From Actinopolymorpha alba DSM 45243 (GTDB lineage: Bacteria > Actinomycetota > Actinomycetes > Propionibacteriales > Actinopolymorphaceae): a stretch of DNA of 64,000 nt. Shown one piece after another: positions 34,741 to 42,445 of this stretch (the first letter of the stretch is position 1; every line of letters starts with the position of its first letter). Location: the NCBI RefSeq assembly GCF_000373925.1, contig NZ_KB892708.1, positions 1 to 64,000 of the forward strand. Reading direction: 5' to 3'. A program made the translations under genes and the position numbers. The notes beneath the pieces are model-generated. The model ran no database searches, had not been told where the DNA came from, and saw only the letters and a list, made by a program, of their open reading frames with translations.

Positions 34741-34826
34741 AATGACCACCTATACGTGGTCATTACCTGCCTTGCATGGCATCGACACCATGCGAGGCGG
34801 GCAATGACCACGTTTACGTGATCATT
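34741..34826. repeat. Compound palindrome of 86 bp
   Basis: Two copies of an aatgaccac...gtggtcatt-type palindrome (34741-34764 and 34803-34826) flank a central inverted repeat (gccttgcatgg with ccatgcgaggc). The entire 86 bp is also roughly self-complementary, and most mismatches are transitions that G-U pairs in RNA would tolerate. It lies upstream of the glycoamylase-like gene and downstream of the CDF gene, 46 bp beyond its stop... on the far side of both coding regions. Confidence 0.75.
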
Positions 34827-34871
34827 CAGGGGCTGGCCTCCACCGCGAACGCCTGATCTACGAGACGTGCC

Positions 34872-36161
34872 CTAGTGCACGTGGTGCGCGAGGCTCGCGT
34901 GATGGTCGACGACCTCACCGGCCGCGGTGACCGGGTGCGGGTCGACGTGCACGGTGGCGCTGGCCAGGCGCGGGAGCGCGTGCCGGAGTCGATGCTCGGC
35001 GTCCACCGCGACCGCGTGCGCGCTGAGCAGACTGGAATCCGCCGCGGTGGTGAGGGTGGCCTCGAGGTGGAGCGCGTGCCCCACCCAGCGCATGCGCACG
35101 TTCGTCACCTCGCGTACCCCCTCTGTCTCGGCGAGGGTCTGCTCGGCCTGCTCCACCATGGCGGGGTCGACCGCGTCGAGCATGCGCGAGAACACCTCCT
35201 TGGCCGCGTCCTTCAGGACGAAGGCGATCATGATGGTGATGCCGAGGCCGACGATCGGGTCGGCGTACGGAATCCTCAGCCAGGTACCCACCGCGGCGAG
35301 CACCACCACCAGACTGGTGAGGGCGTCCGTGCGCGCGTGGAGGCCGTCGGCGACCAGGGCGGCGGAGCCGATCTCGCGACCGACCCGGATGCGGTACCTC
35401 GCGACCAGTTCGTTGCCGATGAACCCGATGACCCCCGCCGCTCCGACCAGCGCCAGGTTGTTGATCTCCTGCGGATCCAGGATCCGCTTGACCGCCTCGT
35501 ACCCCGCGGCGAAGGACGACAGAGCGATGAGTGCGACGATCACGATCCCGGCGAGGTCCTCGCTGCGGCCGAGGCCGTAGGTGAACCTCCGGGTGACCGC
35601 CCGCCGTCCGAGCAGGAAGGCGATGGCGAGGGGCACCGCGGTCAGGGCGTCGGCGAAGTTGTGCAGCGTGTCGCCCAGCAGAGCCACCGAGCCGGTGAAC
35701 ACGACAACGATCGCCTGGCCCACCGCCGTCACCATCAGTGCGGCGAAGGAGATCCACAGTGCCCGCAGGCCGCGGCGACTGGATTCCAGTGCGGAGTCGA
35801 TGCGGTCCGCCGAGTCGTGCGAGTGGGGTACGACAACGTGGCGTACGGCGGCCCAGACCCGCCGCAGGCCGCGCTCCGATCCGTGCCCGTGCCCGTGCCC
35901 ATGGCCGTGGCCGTGCTCGGCCTGGTCGTCGTGGCCATCACCATGGCCGTGCTCGCCACCGTGCCCGTGGCCGTGCTCGCCACCGTGGCCGGCTTCGTCC
36001 TGGTGACCGTGGCCATGGCCGTGCCCGTGATGCTCGCCGTGGGGAGTCTCGTGGGAATCGTGGCCATCGGGACCGTGGTCGTGGTGATGGCCTGTGACAT
36101 GCTCGTCAGCGGCGTGCTGGCGATGCGAATCGTTCGCGGAACCTGGCGCGTTGGTGGACAT
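34872..36161 (-). CDS. Cation diffusion facilitator (CDF) metal exporter with His-rich N-terminus
   Basis: 429 residues. Residues about 12-98 are extraordinarily rich in His, Gly, Asp and Glu (repeated HGHGH runs), a metal-buffering tail. Six transmembrane segments follow, with the paired metal sites HNFAD in the second and HARTD in the fifth segment, the pattern of Zn/Cd/Co exporters. A cytoplasmic C-terminal domain contains VTNVRMRWVGHALHLEATL. It expels divalent cation in exchange for protons. It diverges from an ArsR-family gene 46 bp away, whose product probably represses it. Confidence 0.93.
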   Translation of the reverse strand: MSTNAPGSANDSHRQHAADEHVTGHHHDHGPDGHDSHETPHGEHHGHGHGHGHQDEAGHGGEHGHGHGGEHGHGDGHDDQAEHGHGHGHGHGHGSERGLRRVWAAVRHVVVPHSHDSADRIDSALESSRRGLRALWISFAALMVTAVGQAIVVVFTGSVALLGDTLHNFADALTAVPLAIAFLLGRRAVTRRFTYGLGRSEDLAGIVIVALIALSSFAAGYEAVKRILDPQEINNLALVGAAGVIGFIGNELVARYRIRVGREIGSAALVADGLHARTDALTSLVVVLAAVGTWLRIPYADPIVGLGITIMIAFVLKDAAKEVFSRMLDAVDPAMVEQAEQTLAETEGVREVTNVRMRWVGHALHLEATLTTAADSSLLSAHAVAVDAEHRLRHALPRLASATVHVDPHPVTAAGEVVDHHASLAHHVH

Positions 36162-36168
36162 GCACGGC

Positions 36169-36198
36169 AGGATAGCTTCTTACCTAGTCAGATGTGAA
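36169..36198 (-). promoter_or_regulatory. Promoter of the CDF exporter gene
   Basis: On the reverse strand TTCACA (36193-36198) and TATCCT (36169-36174) are 18 bp apart; the -10 box ends seven bases before ATG 36161, so the message is nearly leaderless. The region lies between the divergent genes and would be covered by the ArsR repressor. Confidence 0.6.
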
Positions 36199-36207
36199 GG
36201 GATTGGT

Positions 36208-36567
36208 ATGGAGGCCACGTCGCCGCACATCGAACCGCACTCCGTCGCGGTCGAACCCTCTGATGATCAGGTACGCGCGGCGACGGCGGTGTTCGGGATG
36301 CTGTCCGATCCGACCCGGTTGCGGATCCTCTGGGTCCTACGCGATGGCGCCGAGCTTGACGTCACGTCCCTCGCCCAGCACGCGGACGTCGGCGCGACGG
36401 CCGCCAGCCAGCACCTCATGAAGCTCCGGCTCGCCGGTCTCGTCACCACCCGCAAGGAGGGCCGCCGGGTCTTCTATCGCGTGCGGGGCGGGCACCTTCG
36501 GCGGCTGTTGGCCGAGGCGTTGTTCCACACCGACCACCAGCTCAGCGGGCAGCCCGACCACGACTGA
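36208..36567 (+). CDS. ArsR/SmtB family metalloregulator
   Basis: 119 residues from ATG 36208; in-frame codons upstream overlap the divergent gene. The winged helix reads FGMLSDPTRLRILWVLRDGAELDVTSLAQHADVGATAASQHLMKLRLAGLVTTRKEGRRVFYRV. The C-terminal HLRRLLAEALFHTDHQL supplies histidines and aspartate in the alpha-5 position used for zinc or related metals by SmtB/CzrA-type sensors. It is expected to leave the shared promoter region when metal binds, switching on the CDF exporter. Confidence 0.92.
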   Translation: MEATSPHIEPHSVAVEPSDDQVRAATAVFGMLSDPTRLRILWVLRDGAELDVTSLAQHADVGATAASQHLMKLRLAGLVTTRKEGRRVFYRVRGGHLRRLLAEALFHTDHQLSGQPDHD

Positions 36568-36591
36568 CCGGCGGTCCTCGGCAGGTAGCCG

Positions 36592-37290
36592 CTACCGGAG
36601 TCCCGCGCGGCGCAGCACGAGTTCGACGATCTCAGGACACGCGCCGAGCGGTGCGGCGACGCCGGCGGCGCCCGCCTCCAAGGCGTCCGTCCGGACGCGG
36701 TCGGCGAAGAAGCCTGGTGCCAGGAGGTACATCGCCACGCCCACGCGCTGAGCGCCTGACTCCCGGGCCTGGGCGACCGCCTCACCCACCGTCGGCTTGG
36801 CGGCCGAGGCGAATCCGCAGAGGACGCGGACACCGGTACGCGCGCTAAGAGCCTGGGCGATGCCCTCCACCGTGACGTTCGCATCCGGGTCGGTCGAACC
36901 CGCCGCGGCCAGCACGACGGTGTCGTACGCCAACGCGCCGGCGCGGAGCCGATGGATCAACGCGTCCAGCAGGAGATCGTCTGGCCCGAGGACTCCACAC
37001 GTCCTGGCCTCCCAGCCTCGGCCGGCGACCAGGGCCTCGACCTTCGGTAGGTCGACCTTGGAGTGGTAGGCGTGGCTGAGGAGGAACGGCAGCACCCTCA
37101 CCCGATCGACGCCCTGCGTGGCGAGCGTGTCGAGGGCGGCGCCGGGATTGGGCTCGGCGAGTTCGAGGAACGCGGCGACGGCGGTCAGACCCGGGACGGC
37201 CGCCTGAGCTTCGGCGGCGACGGCGTGGGCCACCTCGGCGGCACGAGGATCCCGACTGCCGTGTGCCACCAGGAGCAGACCATCACCCAA
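36592..37290 (-). CDS. Sirohydrochlorin chelatase (CbiX/SirB family)
   Basis: About 232 residues. Two related alpha/beta halves are visible: LLLVAHGSRDPRAAEVAHAVAAE with the metal-binding histidine, LLSHAYHSKVDLP, and later VVLAAAGSTDPDANVTVEGIA. The family inserts ferrous iron into sirohydrochlorin to make siroheme. No ATG is available at the right place; TTG 37290, eight bases after gaggg and overlapping the CysG stop, is the best start, though the exact codon is uncertain. It completes the siroheme branch for the sulfite reductase upstream in the same operon. Confidence 0.85.
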   Translation of the reverse strand: MGDGLLLVAHGSRDPRAAEVAHAVAAEAQAAVPGLTAVAAFLELAEPNPGAALDTLATQGVDRVRVLPFLLSHAYHSKVDLPKVEALVAGRGWEARTCGVLGPDDLLLDALIHRLRAGALAYDTVVLAAAGSTDPDANVTVEGIAQALSARTGVRVLCGFASAAKPTVGEAVAQARESGAQRVGVAMYLLAPGFFADRVRTDALEAGAAGVAAPLGACPEIVELVLRRAGLR

Positions 37291-38515
37291 GAGAGCGCCC
37301 TCGTAGTTTCGCCAACTCCGCCGCGACCGTGACCACCTCGCCCACGATGATGACGGCGGGGGAGCGGACCTCGTGTGCTGTGGCGATGGCGACGATCGTC
37401 TCGAGGGTACCGGTCGTCGTGCGCTGGTCGGGCAGGGTGCCGCGCTCGACGATCGCGACCGGTGTCGCCGGCGGACGCCCCTGCTCGAGGAGGGAGTCGA
37501 CCAGGCCGGCGAGCTGACCAACCCCCATGAGGAACACCAGCGTGCCCTCGATCGCGGCGAGCGAGGACCAGTCGGGTTCGGCCCCGTCGCGGGCGTGATG
37601 GGCGGAGATCACGGTGAACTGCCGGGCCACTCCACGATGCGTGACCGGGATTCCCGCGTACCCAGGCACCGCCACCGCGCTTGTCACGCCGGGCACCACC
37701 TCGCACGGAACACCCGCCTCGGCGCAGACCAGCGCCTCCTCCGCGCCCCGCCCGAAGACGAACGGGTCGCCTCCCTTGAGGCGTACGACGCGCTGCCCGG
37801 CCAGGGCGCGTTCGACGAGCAGGTCGTTGATCTCGGACTGCGTCAGCGTGTGGGCCCGGGGGCCCTTGCCCGCCTCGATGACCTCGACGTCTGCGTCGAG
37901 TTCGGCGAGCAGTGCCCGGGGTGCGAGCCGGTCGACCACCACCACGTCCGCGTCGGCGAGCAACCGGCGCCCCCGAGCGGTGATGAGGCCCGGATCGCCC
38001 GGGCCACCTCCGACGAGGGCGACGTGGCCGCCATGGTCGCGGCGGCGCCGGCGTACAGGCAACTCACCGGTCTCCAGCTGGACGGCGATCCGGTCCTTGA
38101 TGGCGCGGGCGCGGCGCGGGTCGCGTCCGGCGGAGACCGCGACCGTCACGTCGTCGACCCGGGCCGTGGCGGGCGTCCAGGCCGCTGAGTGGCTCGCGTC
38201 GTCGGCGCGGACGCACCAGATCCCGGCCGCCTCGGCGTCCGCGGCCACCTGTGCGTCGGTCTCCAGGTCGCCGGTCGCGGTCTGCGCCAGCCACGCACCC
38301 GCGAGGTCGCCGGTGGCGTACGCGCGCGCCAGCCAGGTCACCCGCGGGTCTGACACGAGGACGGCGAGGTCCTCGCAGAGCTCCGGGGCGATCACGAGGA
38401 CGGTGGCATCGGCGTCCAGCAGTCCGCGAGTACGCCGGGCGGCCACCGGGCCACCCCCGACCACGACGGTCCGGAGGCCGGACACGTCGAGGACGAGGGG
38501 ATAGCGCGGGCTCAT
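37283..38515 (-). CDS. cysG: Siroheme synthase: precorrin-2 dehydrogenase fused to uroporphyrinogen-III C-methyltransferase
   Basis: 410 residues from ATG 38515, overlapping the CysH stop. Residues about 1-150 are the NAD-binding precorrin-2 dehydrogenase half (YPLVLDVSGLRTVVVGGGPVAARR). Residues about 165-405 are the SAM-dependent methyltransferase half, with HVALVGGGPGDPGLITARG, VVRLKGGDPFVFGRG and EVVPGVTSAVAVPGYAGIPVTHRG, all strong CobA motifs. The two halves turn uroporphyrinogen III into sirohydrochlorin; the downstream chelatase adds iron. Order of domains is that of CysG although the linker is short. Confidence 0.93.
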   Translation of the reverse strand: MSPRYPLVLDVSGLRTVVVGGGPVAARRTRGLLDADATVLVIAPELCEDLAVLVSDPRVTWLARAYATGDLAGAWLAQTATGDLETDAQVAADAEAAGIWCVRADDASHSAAWTPATARVDDVTVAVSAGRDPRRARAIKDRIAVQLETGELPVRRRRRDHGGHVALVGGGPGDPGLITARGRRLLADADVVVVDRLAPRALLAELDADVEVIEAGKGPRAHTLTQSEINDLLVERALAGQRVVRLKGGDPFVFGRGAEEALVCAEAGVPCEVVPGVTSAVAVPGYAGIPVTHRGVARQFTVISAHHARDGAEPDWSSLAAIEGTLVFLMGVGQLAGLVDSLLEQGRPPATPVAIVERGTLPDQRTTTGTLETIVAIATAHEVRSPAVIIVGEVVTVAAELAKLRGRSLG

Positions 38516-39237
38516 GTGTGGATGCCGCACTCGGTCTTGGTGGAGCCCGCCCAGCGACCGCTGCGCGGATCCTCACCGTCGGCGACCCGTCGTGTGCAGG
38601 GCCAGCATCCGACCGAGGGGTAGCCGTCGGAGAGGAGGGGGTTGGTGAGGACGCCGTTCTCGGCGATGTAGCGGTCGACATCGTCCTCGGTCCACCGCGC
38701 CAGCGGCGCGACCTTCACCTTCCCGCGGCGGCCGTCCCAGCCGACGACGGGTGTGCTGGCCCGGGTCGGCCCCTCGTCCCGGCGGATACCAGTCGCCCAG
38801 GCGTCGTAGGCCTGGAGTGCCCGCTCGAGCGGTGCGACCTTGCGGAGCTGGCAGCAGAGCTCGGGGTTACGGCGGAACAGCTCGGGCCCGAGGGTCGCGT
38901 CCTGCTCCGCGACGGTCTGCCGTGGGCGTACCGTCACCAGGTTGATCGGGATGACGACAGACGCCGCGTCCGCGGTGCCCACCGTCTCGGCGAAGTGGTA
39001 GCCCGTGTCCAGGAACACCACGTCGATGCCGGGAACGACCTCCGAGGCGAGGTGCGCCAGCACGGTGTCCTGCATCGACGACGTGACGCAGAACCGCGGT
39101 CCGAACGTCTCAGCGGCCCAGCGGATGATCTCGGTCGCCGAAGCCTCCTCGAGGTCGCGACCCGCCCGGGTGGCGAGGCTTTCCAGGTCACGGCCCTCGC
39201 AGCCGTGGGGCCGGGGGAGGGCCTGTGCACGGGTCAT
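38512..39237 (-). CDS. cysH: Phosphoadenylyl/adenylyl-sulfate reductase
   Basis: 241 residues from ATG 39237. The PAPS-reductase fold motif is VTSSMQDTVLAHLASEVVPGIDVVFLDTGYHF. Two cysteine pairs are present, CC in NPELCCQLRKV and CxxC in VGCWPCTRRV, together with the terminal TECGIH. The cysteine pairs are the 4Fe-4S signature of the APS-type enzymes, so adenylyl sulfate is the likely substrate. It reduces activated sulfate to sulfite, which the adjacent sulfite reductase uses. Overlaps both neighbouring genes by 4 bp. Confidence 0.93.
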   Translation of the reverse strand: MTRAQALPRPHGCEGRDLESLATRAGRDLEEASATEIIRWAAETFGPRFCVTSSMQDTVLAHLASEVVPGIDVVFLDTGYHFAETVGTADAASVVIPINLVTVRPRQTVAEQDATLGPELFRRNPELCCQLRKVAPLERALQAYDAWATGIRRDEGPTRASTPVVGWDGRRGKVKVAPLARWTEDDVDRYIAENGVLTNPLLSDGYPSVGCWPCTRRVADGEDPRSGRWAGSTKTECGIHT

Positions 39238-39380
39238 GACCGCACCACCAGTCCGACGAACTTCAACGAGAAGACCCGGGTGCAGGCGCGGCACTCCCAG
39301 GCACCATGGGTGTCCTCGGCGGGACGGAGATCCTCGTCACCGCAGTAGGGGCAGTAGAAGGGGGTAGCGCGTTCGGTCAC
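39234..39380 (-). CDS. Small zinc-ribbon protein of the sulfite reductase operon (48 aa)
   Basis: A 48-residue frame starts at GTG 39380, which overlaps the sulfite reductase stop (GTGA), and ends at a TGA that overlaps the CysH ATG (ATGA). The sequence has FYCPYCGDEDL and WECRACTRVFSL, two CxxC knuckles spaced as in a zinc ribbon. Small zinc-finger proteins are typical between sulfite reductase and cysH in actinobacteria; their function is not established. The exact fit between two overlapping junctions and the four cysteines make it a strong coding call in spite of its size. Confidence 0.88.
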   Translation of the reverse strand: MTERATPFYCPYCGDEDLRPAEDTHGAWECRACTRVFSLKFVGLVVRS

Positions 39381-41080
39381 GACAGGGCCTCCTCGGGGGC
39401 TCTGGTCACCCATTGGGCGAATCGCTCACCTGGCTGGCGCTGATCGAGATAGCTGCGTACGACGCGTTCGACGTAGTCAGCAAGGTCCTTGGAGGTCACC
39501 TTCAGGCCACGCAGTTTGCGTCCGAAGCCGGCGTCGAGCCCGAGCCCGCCGCCGAGGTGGACCTGGAAGCCCTCGACCTGCTGGCCGTCGCCGTCGAGCA
39601 CGATCTGGCCCTTCAGCCCGATGTCGGCGACCTGGATGCGGGCGCAGGAGTTGGGGCAACCGTTGATGTTGACGGTGATGGGGACATCGAGATCGGGAAT
39701 CCGCTGCTCGAGCTCGTCGATCAAGGTCTGGGCGCGGGCCTTGGTCTCGACGATCGCGAGCTTGCAGTACTCGATGCCGGTGCAGGCCATCGTGTTGCGC
39801 CGCCATCCAGAAGGCCGGGCCTGCAGGCCGAGGTCGGCCAGCGCCGCCACCAGGGATTCCACCTGGGCTTCCTCGACGTCGAGGACGAGCAGCTTCTGGT
39901 GTGGGGTGGTGCGGATCCGGTCGGAGCCGTGCGCCGCCACCACGTCGGCGACCTTGCCGAGCAGCGTTCCGGACACCCGACCGGCCACCGGTGCGACGCC
40001 GACGAAGTAACGCCCGTCCTTCTGTTCGTGGACGCCCACGTGGTCGCCGGGCACGGCCGGCGCCTCGGGGGCGGGGCCATCGATGAGCTTCCGCTTGAGG
40101 TATTCGTTCTCCAGCACCTCGCGGAACTGCGCCGGACCCCAGTCGGCCACCAGGAACTTGATCCGCGCCCGGTGCCGCAGCCGGCGGTAGCCGTAGTCGC
40201 GGAAGACGCTGGTGACGCCCCACCAGACCTCGTGGACCTCCTCGAGTGGCACCCACGCACCGAGCCGCTGGGCGAGCATCGGGTTGGTGGACAGGCCACC
40301 GCCGACCCAGAGGTCGAAGCCCGGACCATGGTCGGGGTGTACGACGCCGACGAACGCGATGTCGTTGACCTCGGGCGCCACGTCGTGGTGGGGGTGCCCG
40401 GTGAGGGCGGTTTTGTACTTCCGGGGCAGGTTGGAGAACTCCTTGCTCCCGATGTAGCGCGTGGCGATCTCGTGGATGGCGGGCGTCGGGTCGATGATCT
40501 CGTCGGCGGCGATACCCGCGACCGGGCTGGCGATGATCACCCGTGGGCAGTCGCCGCAGGCCTCCTGGGTCTGCAGGCCCACCGCCTCCAGGCGCTCCCA
40601 GATCGCTGGCACGTCCTCGATCCGGATCCAGTGCAGCTGGATGTTCTGCCGGTCGGTGACGTCCGCGCTGTCGCGGGCGTACGTCGTGGAGATCTCCGCG
40701 ATCGTCCGGAGTTGGGCAACCGTCAGCTGGCCACCGTCGATGCGGACCCGGAGCATGAAGTACTCGTCATCAAGCTCTTCAGGCTCCAGGGTGGCGGTGC
40801 GGCCGCCGTCGATGCCGGGCCGGCGCTGGGTGTAGAGGCCCCACCAGCGGAACCTGCCGCGCAGGTCGGCCGGGTCGATGGAGTCGAAGCCACGGTGGGC
40901 GTAGATGTTCTCTATCCGGGCCCGGACGTTCAGGGCGTCGTCGTCCTTCTTGACCTGTTCGTTCTTGTTGAGGGGTTCGCGGTAGCCGAGCGCCCACTGC
41001 CCCTCGCCGCGCTTACGACGGGGAACGGCGCGGGTGCGAGCCGGAGTGGCGGCAGAGGACTGGGACCCTTGGGTGGCCAT
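39377..41080 (-). CDS. Ferredoxin-dependent sulfite (nitrite) reductase, NirA/SirA type
   Basis: 567 residues from ATG 41080; ATG 41110 is possible but gives an unusual extension. Two sulfite-reductase ferredoxin-like/4Fe-4S modules are present: YFMLRVRIDGGQLTVAQLRTIAEIS and PHQKLLVLDVEEAQVESLV. The metallocentre cysteines lie in CTGIEYCKL and NGCPNSCAR, ligating the 4Fe-4S cluster coupled to siroheme. The operon (CysH, siroheme genes) shows that sulfite is the substrate rather than nitrite. The first 50 residues are basic and low-complexity. Expression is probably governed by the leader-peptide attenuator upstream. Confidence 0.92.
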   Translation of the reverse strand: MATQGSQSSAATPARTRAVPRRKRGEGQWALGYREPLNKNEQVKKDDDALNVRARIENIYAHRGFDSIDPADLRGRFRWWGLYTQRRPGIDGGRTATLEPEELDDEYFMLRVRIDGGQLTVAQLRTIAEISTTYARDSADVTDRQNIQLHWIRIEDVPAIWERLEAVGLQTQEACGDCPRVIIASPVAGIAADEIIDPTPAIHEIATRYIGSKEFSNLPRKYKTALTGHPHHDVAPEVNDIAFVGVVHPDHGPGFDLWVGGGLSTNPMLAQRLGAWVPLEEVHEVWWGVTSVFRDYGYRRLRHRARIKFLVADWGPAQFREVLENEYLKRKLIDGPAPEAPAVPGDHVGVHEQKDGRYFVGVAPVAGRVSGTLLGKVADVVAAHGSDRIRTTPHQKLLVLDVEEAQVESLVAALADLGLQARPSGWRRNTMACTGIEYCKLAIVETKARAQTLIDELEQRIPDLDVPITVNINGCPNSCARIQVADIGLKGQIVLDGDGQQVEGFQVHLGGGLGLDAGFGRKLRGLKVTSKDLADYVERVVRSYLDQRQPGERFAQWVTRAPEEALS

Positions 41081-41168
41081 ATGGTGTGCGATTCCTCGGT
41101 CGAAGGGCACGGTCGCGGATGGACGACCGCGGCGTCAGGTCGAGAAGTGAGGATGCCGGCGCAACCGG

Positions 41169-41199
41169 GCGCCCGCTCCTGCGCGCAGGAACGGGCCCT
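41169..41199 (-). promoter_or_regulatory. Candidate antiterminator/attenuator hairpin
   Basis: Downstream of the leader peptide, GGCCCGTTCCTGC and GCAGGAGCGGGCGCC (reverse strand) form a strong hairpin. It lies between the terminator-like stem at 41214-41232 and the sulfite reductase gene. Confidence 0.5.
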
Positions 41200-41210
41200 G
41201 CTGGCAGACA

Positions 41211-41232
41211 AAAGGGGGCGCCTCAGCGCGCC
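41211..41232 (-). terminator. Candidate attenuator terminator at the leader-peptide stop
   Basis: GGCGC (41228-41232) and GCGCC (41217-41221) form a stem whose loop contains the leader stop codon; CCCTTTT follows. Ribosome position on the leader could decide whether this stem forms. Confidence 0.5.
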
Positions 41233-41312
41233 TGGAGACAGAGCATGCTGCGCATGCGTCCGAAATCGAGATGACGCCGGCCCACGAGCAGGGGGGTCAC
41301 CGGCGCAGTCAT
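41223..41312 (-). CDS. Leader peptide of the sulfur-assimilation operon (29 aa)
   Basis: ATG 41312 opens a 29-codon frame ending at TGA 41225-41223. The peptide contains LLVGRRHLDFGRM and SMLCLQAR, which matches the small R-R-H-x-D-x-x-R...C putative leader peptides described ahead of sulfur-metabolism genes in actinobacteria. A cysteine codon four residues before the end could make ribosome progress depend on cysteinyl-tRNA. It lies 143 bp ahead of the sulfite reductase ATG with hairpins in between. Confidence 0.72.
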   Translation of the reverse strand: MTAPVTPLLVGRRHLDFGRMRSMLCLQAR

Positions 41313-41469
41313 GGTGATCAGGGTGCGTGACCGACGTCTCCAAAGGCAACTCCCTTGCCCGAGATGCGAGACGACCGTCTCGAATTCCGACAAGCATCGT
41401 AGGAATTGGATGGCGGCGGCGCGGGTGGTCGCATCGCTAGACTTCATGCCGAAGAAGAGGGGGTGTCCC

Positions 41470-42021
41470 GTGACCCACCCGGCGTTCGCTGTGGACCTTT
41501 GGCCAGATTTCTGGACCGAAGGTGATCTCGCCGTCCTTCCTGACGATGGGCACCGGTACGAGATCATCGACGGGAGCCTGGTCGTGACCCCACCACCCCA
41601 TGGACGCCATCAGAACATCGCGACCAATCTGATGGTGCTGCTGCACACCGCGGCGCCGCCGGGGTGGCGGATCCTCCAAGCGGTCGGCGTGCGGCTACCG
41701 GGGGCTAACTTCATCCCCGATCTCGTGGCCCTCCGGCCTGGTGCGGTGCTCGACGTCTGGCATGAGGCCAGCGATGTGGGGTTGGTCGTGGAGGTGGCGT
41801 CGGGGTCGACGCAGGATTTCGATCGCGGGAGCAAGGCGATCAAGTACGCCAAGGCGGGGATTCCGGCGTACTGGCGGGTAGCTCTTGATGGCTCGGTCAC
41901 GGTCGAGGCGTTGGTCGCTCCTGGTCAGTACGGCATCGTGGCAGAGGTGAAGCCGGGTCAGGCGTGGGAGGCCGCAGTCCCGTTCCCGGTGGTCCTCGAC
42001 CCCGACGCCCTGATCGTCTGA
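41470..42021 (+). CDS. Uma2 family protein (DUF820, restriction-endonuclease-like)
   Basis: 183 residues from GTG 41470, which follows a gaggggg ribosome site; ATG 41446 is the alternative. The family core is LPDDGHRYEIIDGSLVVTPPPHGRHQNI, then PDLVALRP and GLVVEVASGSTQDFDRGSKAIKYAKAGIPAYWRV, providing the D...E-x-x of the PD-(D/E)xK nuclease-like fold. Uma2 proteins are abundant in some actinobacteria and cyanobacteria with unknown function; nuclease activity is not established. A C-terminal remnant of a second copy follows downstream. Confidence 0.88.
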   Translation: MTHPAFAVDLWPDFWTEGDLAVLPDDGHRYEIIDGSLVVTPPPHGRHQNIATNLMVLLHTAAPPGWRILQAVGVRLPGANFIPDLVALRPGAVLDVWHEASDVGLVVEVASGSTQDFDRGSKAIKYAKAGIPAYWRVALDGSVTVEALVAPGQYGIVAEVKPGQAWEAAVPFPVVLDPDALIV

Positions 42022-42131
42022 CCCGCTCTTCACGCCCGCTTCGCCGCGCCTCGTTCGAGGCCCCGCTCGCAGGGACCTCGATCAGGCGTTCGTCGTGGCC
42101 CGCCGCGGGTGGCGTACCTCGGGGGGCGCGG

Positions 42132-42278
42132 GTCGCATCTGACGGCACCACGACCGTCCATGTCCTCGCCGATGAGGGGGAGTACGCCGTCCTTACTGTG
42201 GTGAAGCCGGGAGACCGATGGTGGGCGTCGTTGCCCTTCGGCGTGACGGTCGACCCGGGCGCGCTCACCGCCGGCTGA
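42132..42278 (+). pseudogene. Remnant of a second Uma2 copy (C-terminal 48 codons)
   Basis: The frame VASDGTTTVHVLADEGEYAVL...VKPGDRWWASLPFGVTVDPGALTAG aligns with the C-terminus of the preceding Uma2 protein (VALDGSVTVEAL, VKPGQAWEAAVPFPVVLDPDALIV). No upstream part of the domain can be read in this frame, so it is a decayed or recombined duplicate rather than a gene. Confidence 0.6.
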
Positions 42279-42336
42279 TCCGGCGCGCGGCAGGCTTCGA
42301 CTTTCCCGACGCGAGCGAGCGGTCCTCGACCCCGAT

Positions 42337-42404
42337 CAAGATCAACACGCAGAAACGGTCCACGATTCGCGCGAATCGTGGACCGTTTCTGCGTGTCGAT
42401 CTTG
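42337..42404. terminator. 68-bp near-perfect palindrome (33-bp arms)
   Basis: Arms 42337-42369 and 42372-42404 match at 32 of 33 positions with two unpaired bases between. The only mismatch is a transition. It lies between the Uma2 remnant and the convergent glyA gene, 42 bp beyond the glyA stop, and could stop transcription from both sides. No T-tract. Confidence 0.78.
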
Positions 42405-42445
42405 AGCTCCGAAAGCGGCACTCCGTTGTGAGGCCGCTGCCCGGC

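Larger units (their letters stand above)
34476..34871. other. Hairpin-rich intergenic region
   Basis: This 396-bp gap between two leftward genes contains the promoter of the glycoamylase-like gene, a perfect hairpin (34588-34637) and a compound palindrome (34741-34826). Short open frames exist but have no family resemblance or ribosome site, so none is called. Confidence 0.55.

Noticed and set aside
35880-36110. Apparent tandem DNA repeats (gccgtg/ccatgg pattern)
   Set aside because: They are the codons of the His-Gly-rich tail of the CDF exporter, not an independent repeat.
39413-41317. 634-codon frame antisense to the sulfite reductase
   Set aside because: Mirror of codon bias; no recognisable protein and no ribosome site.
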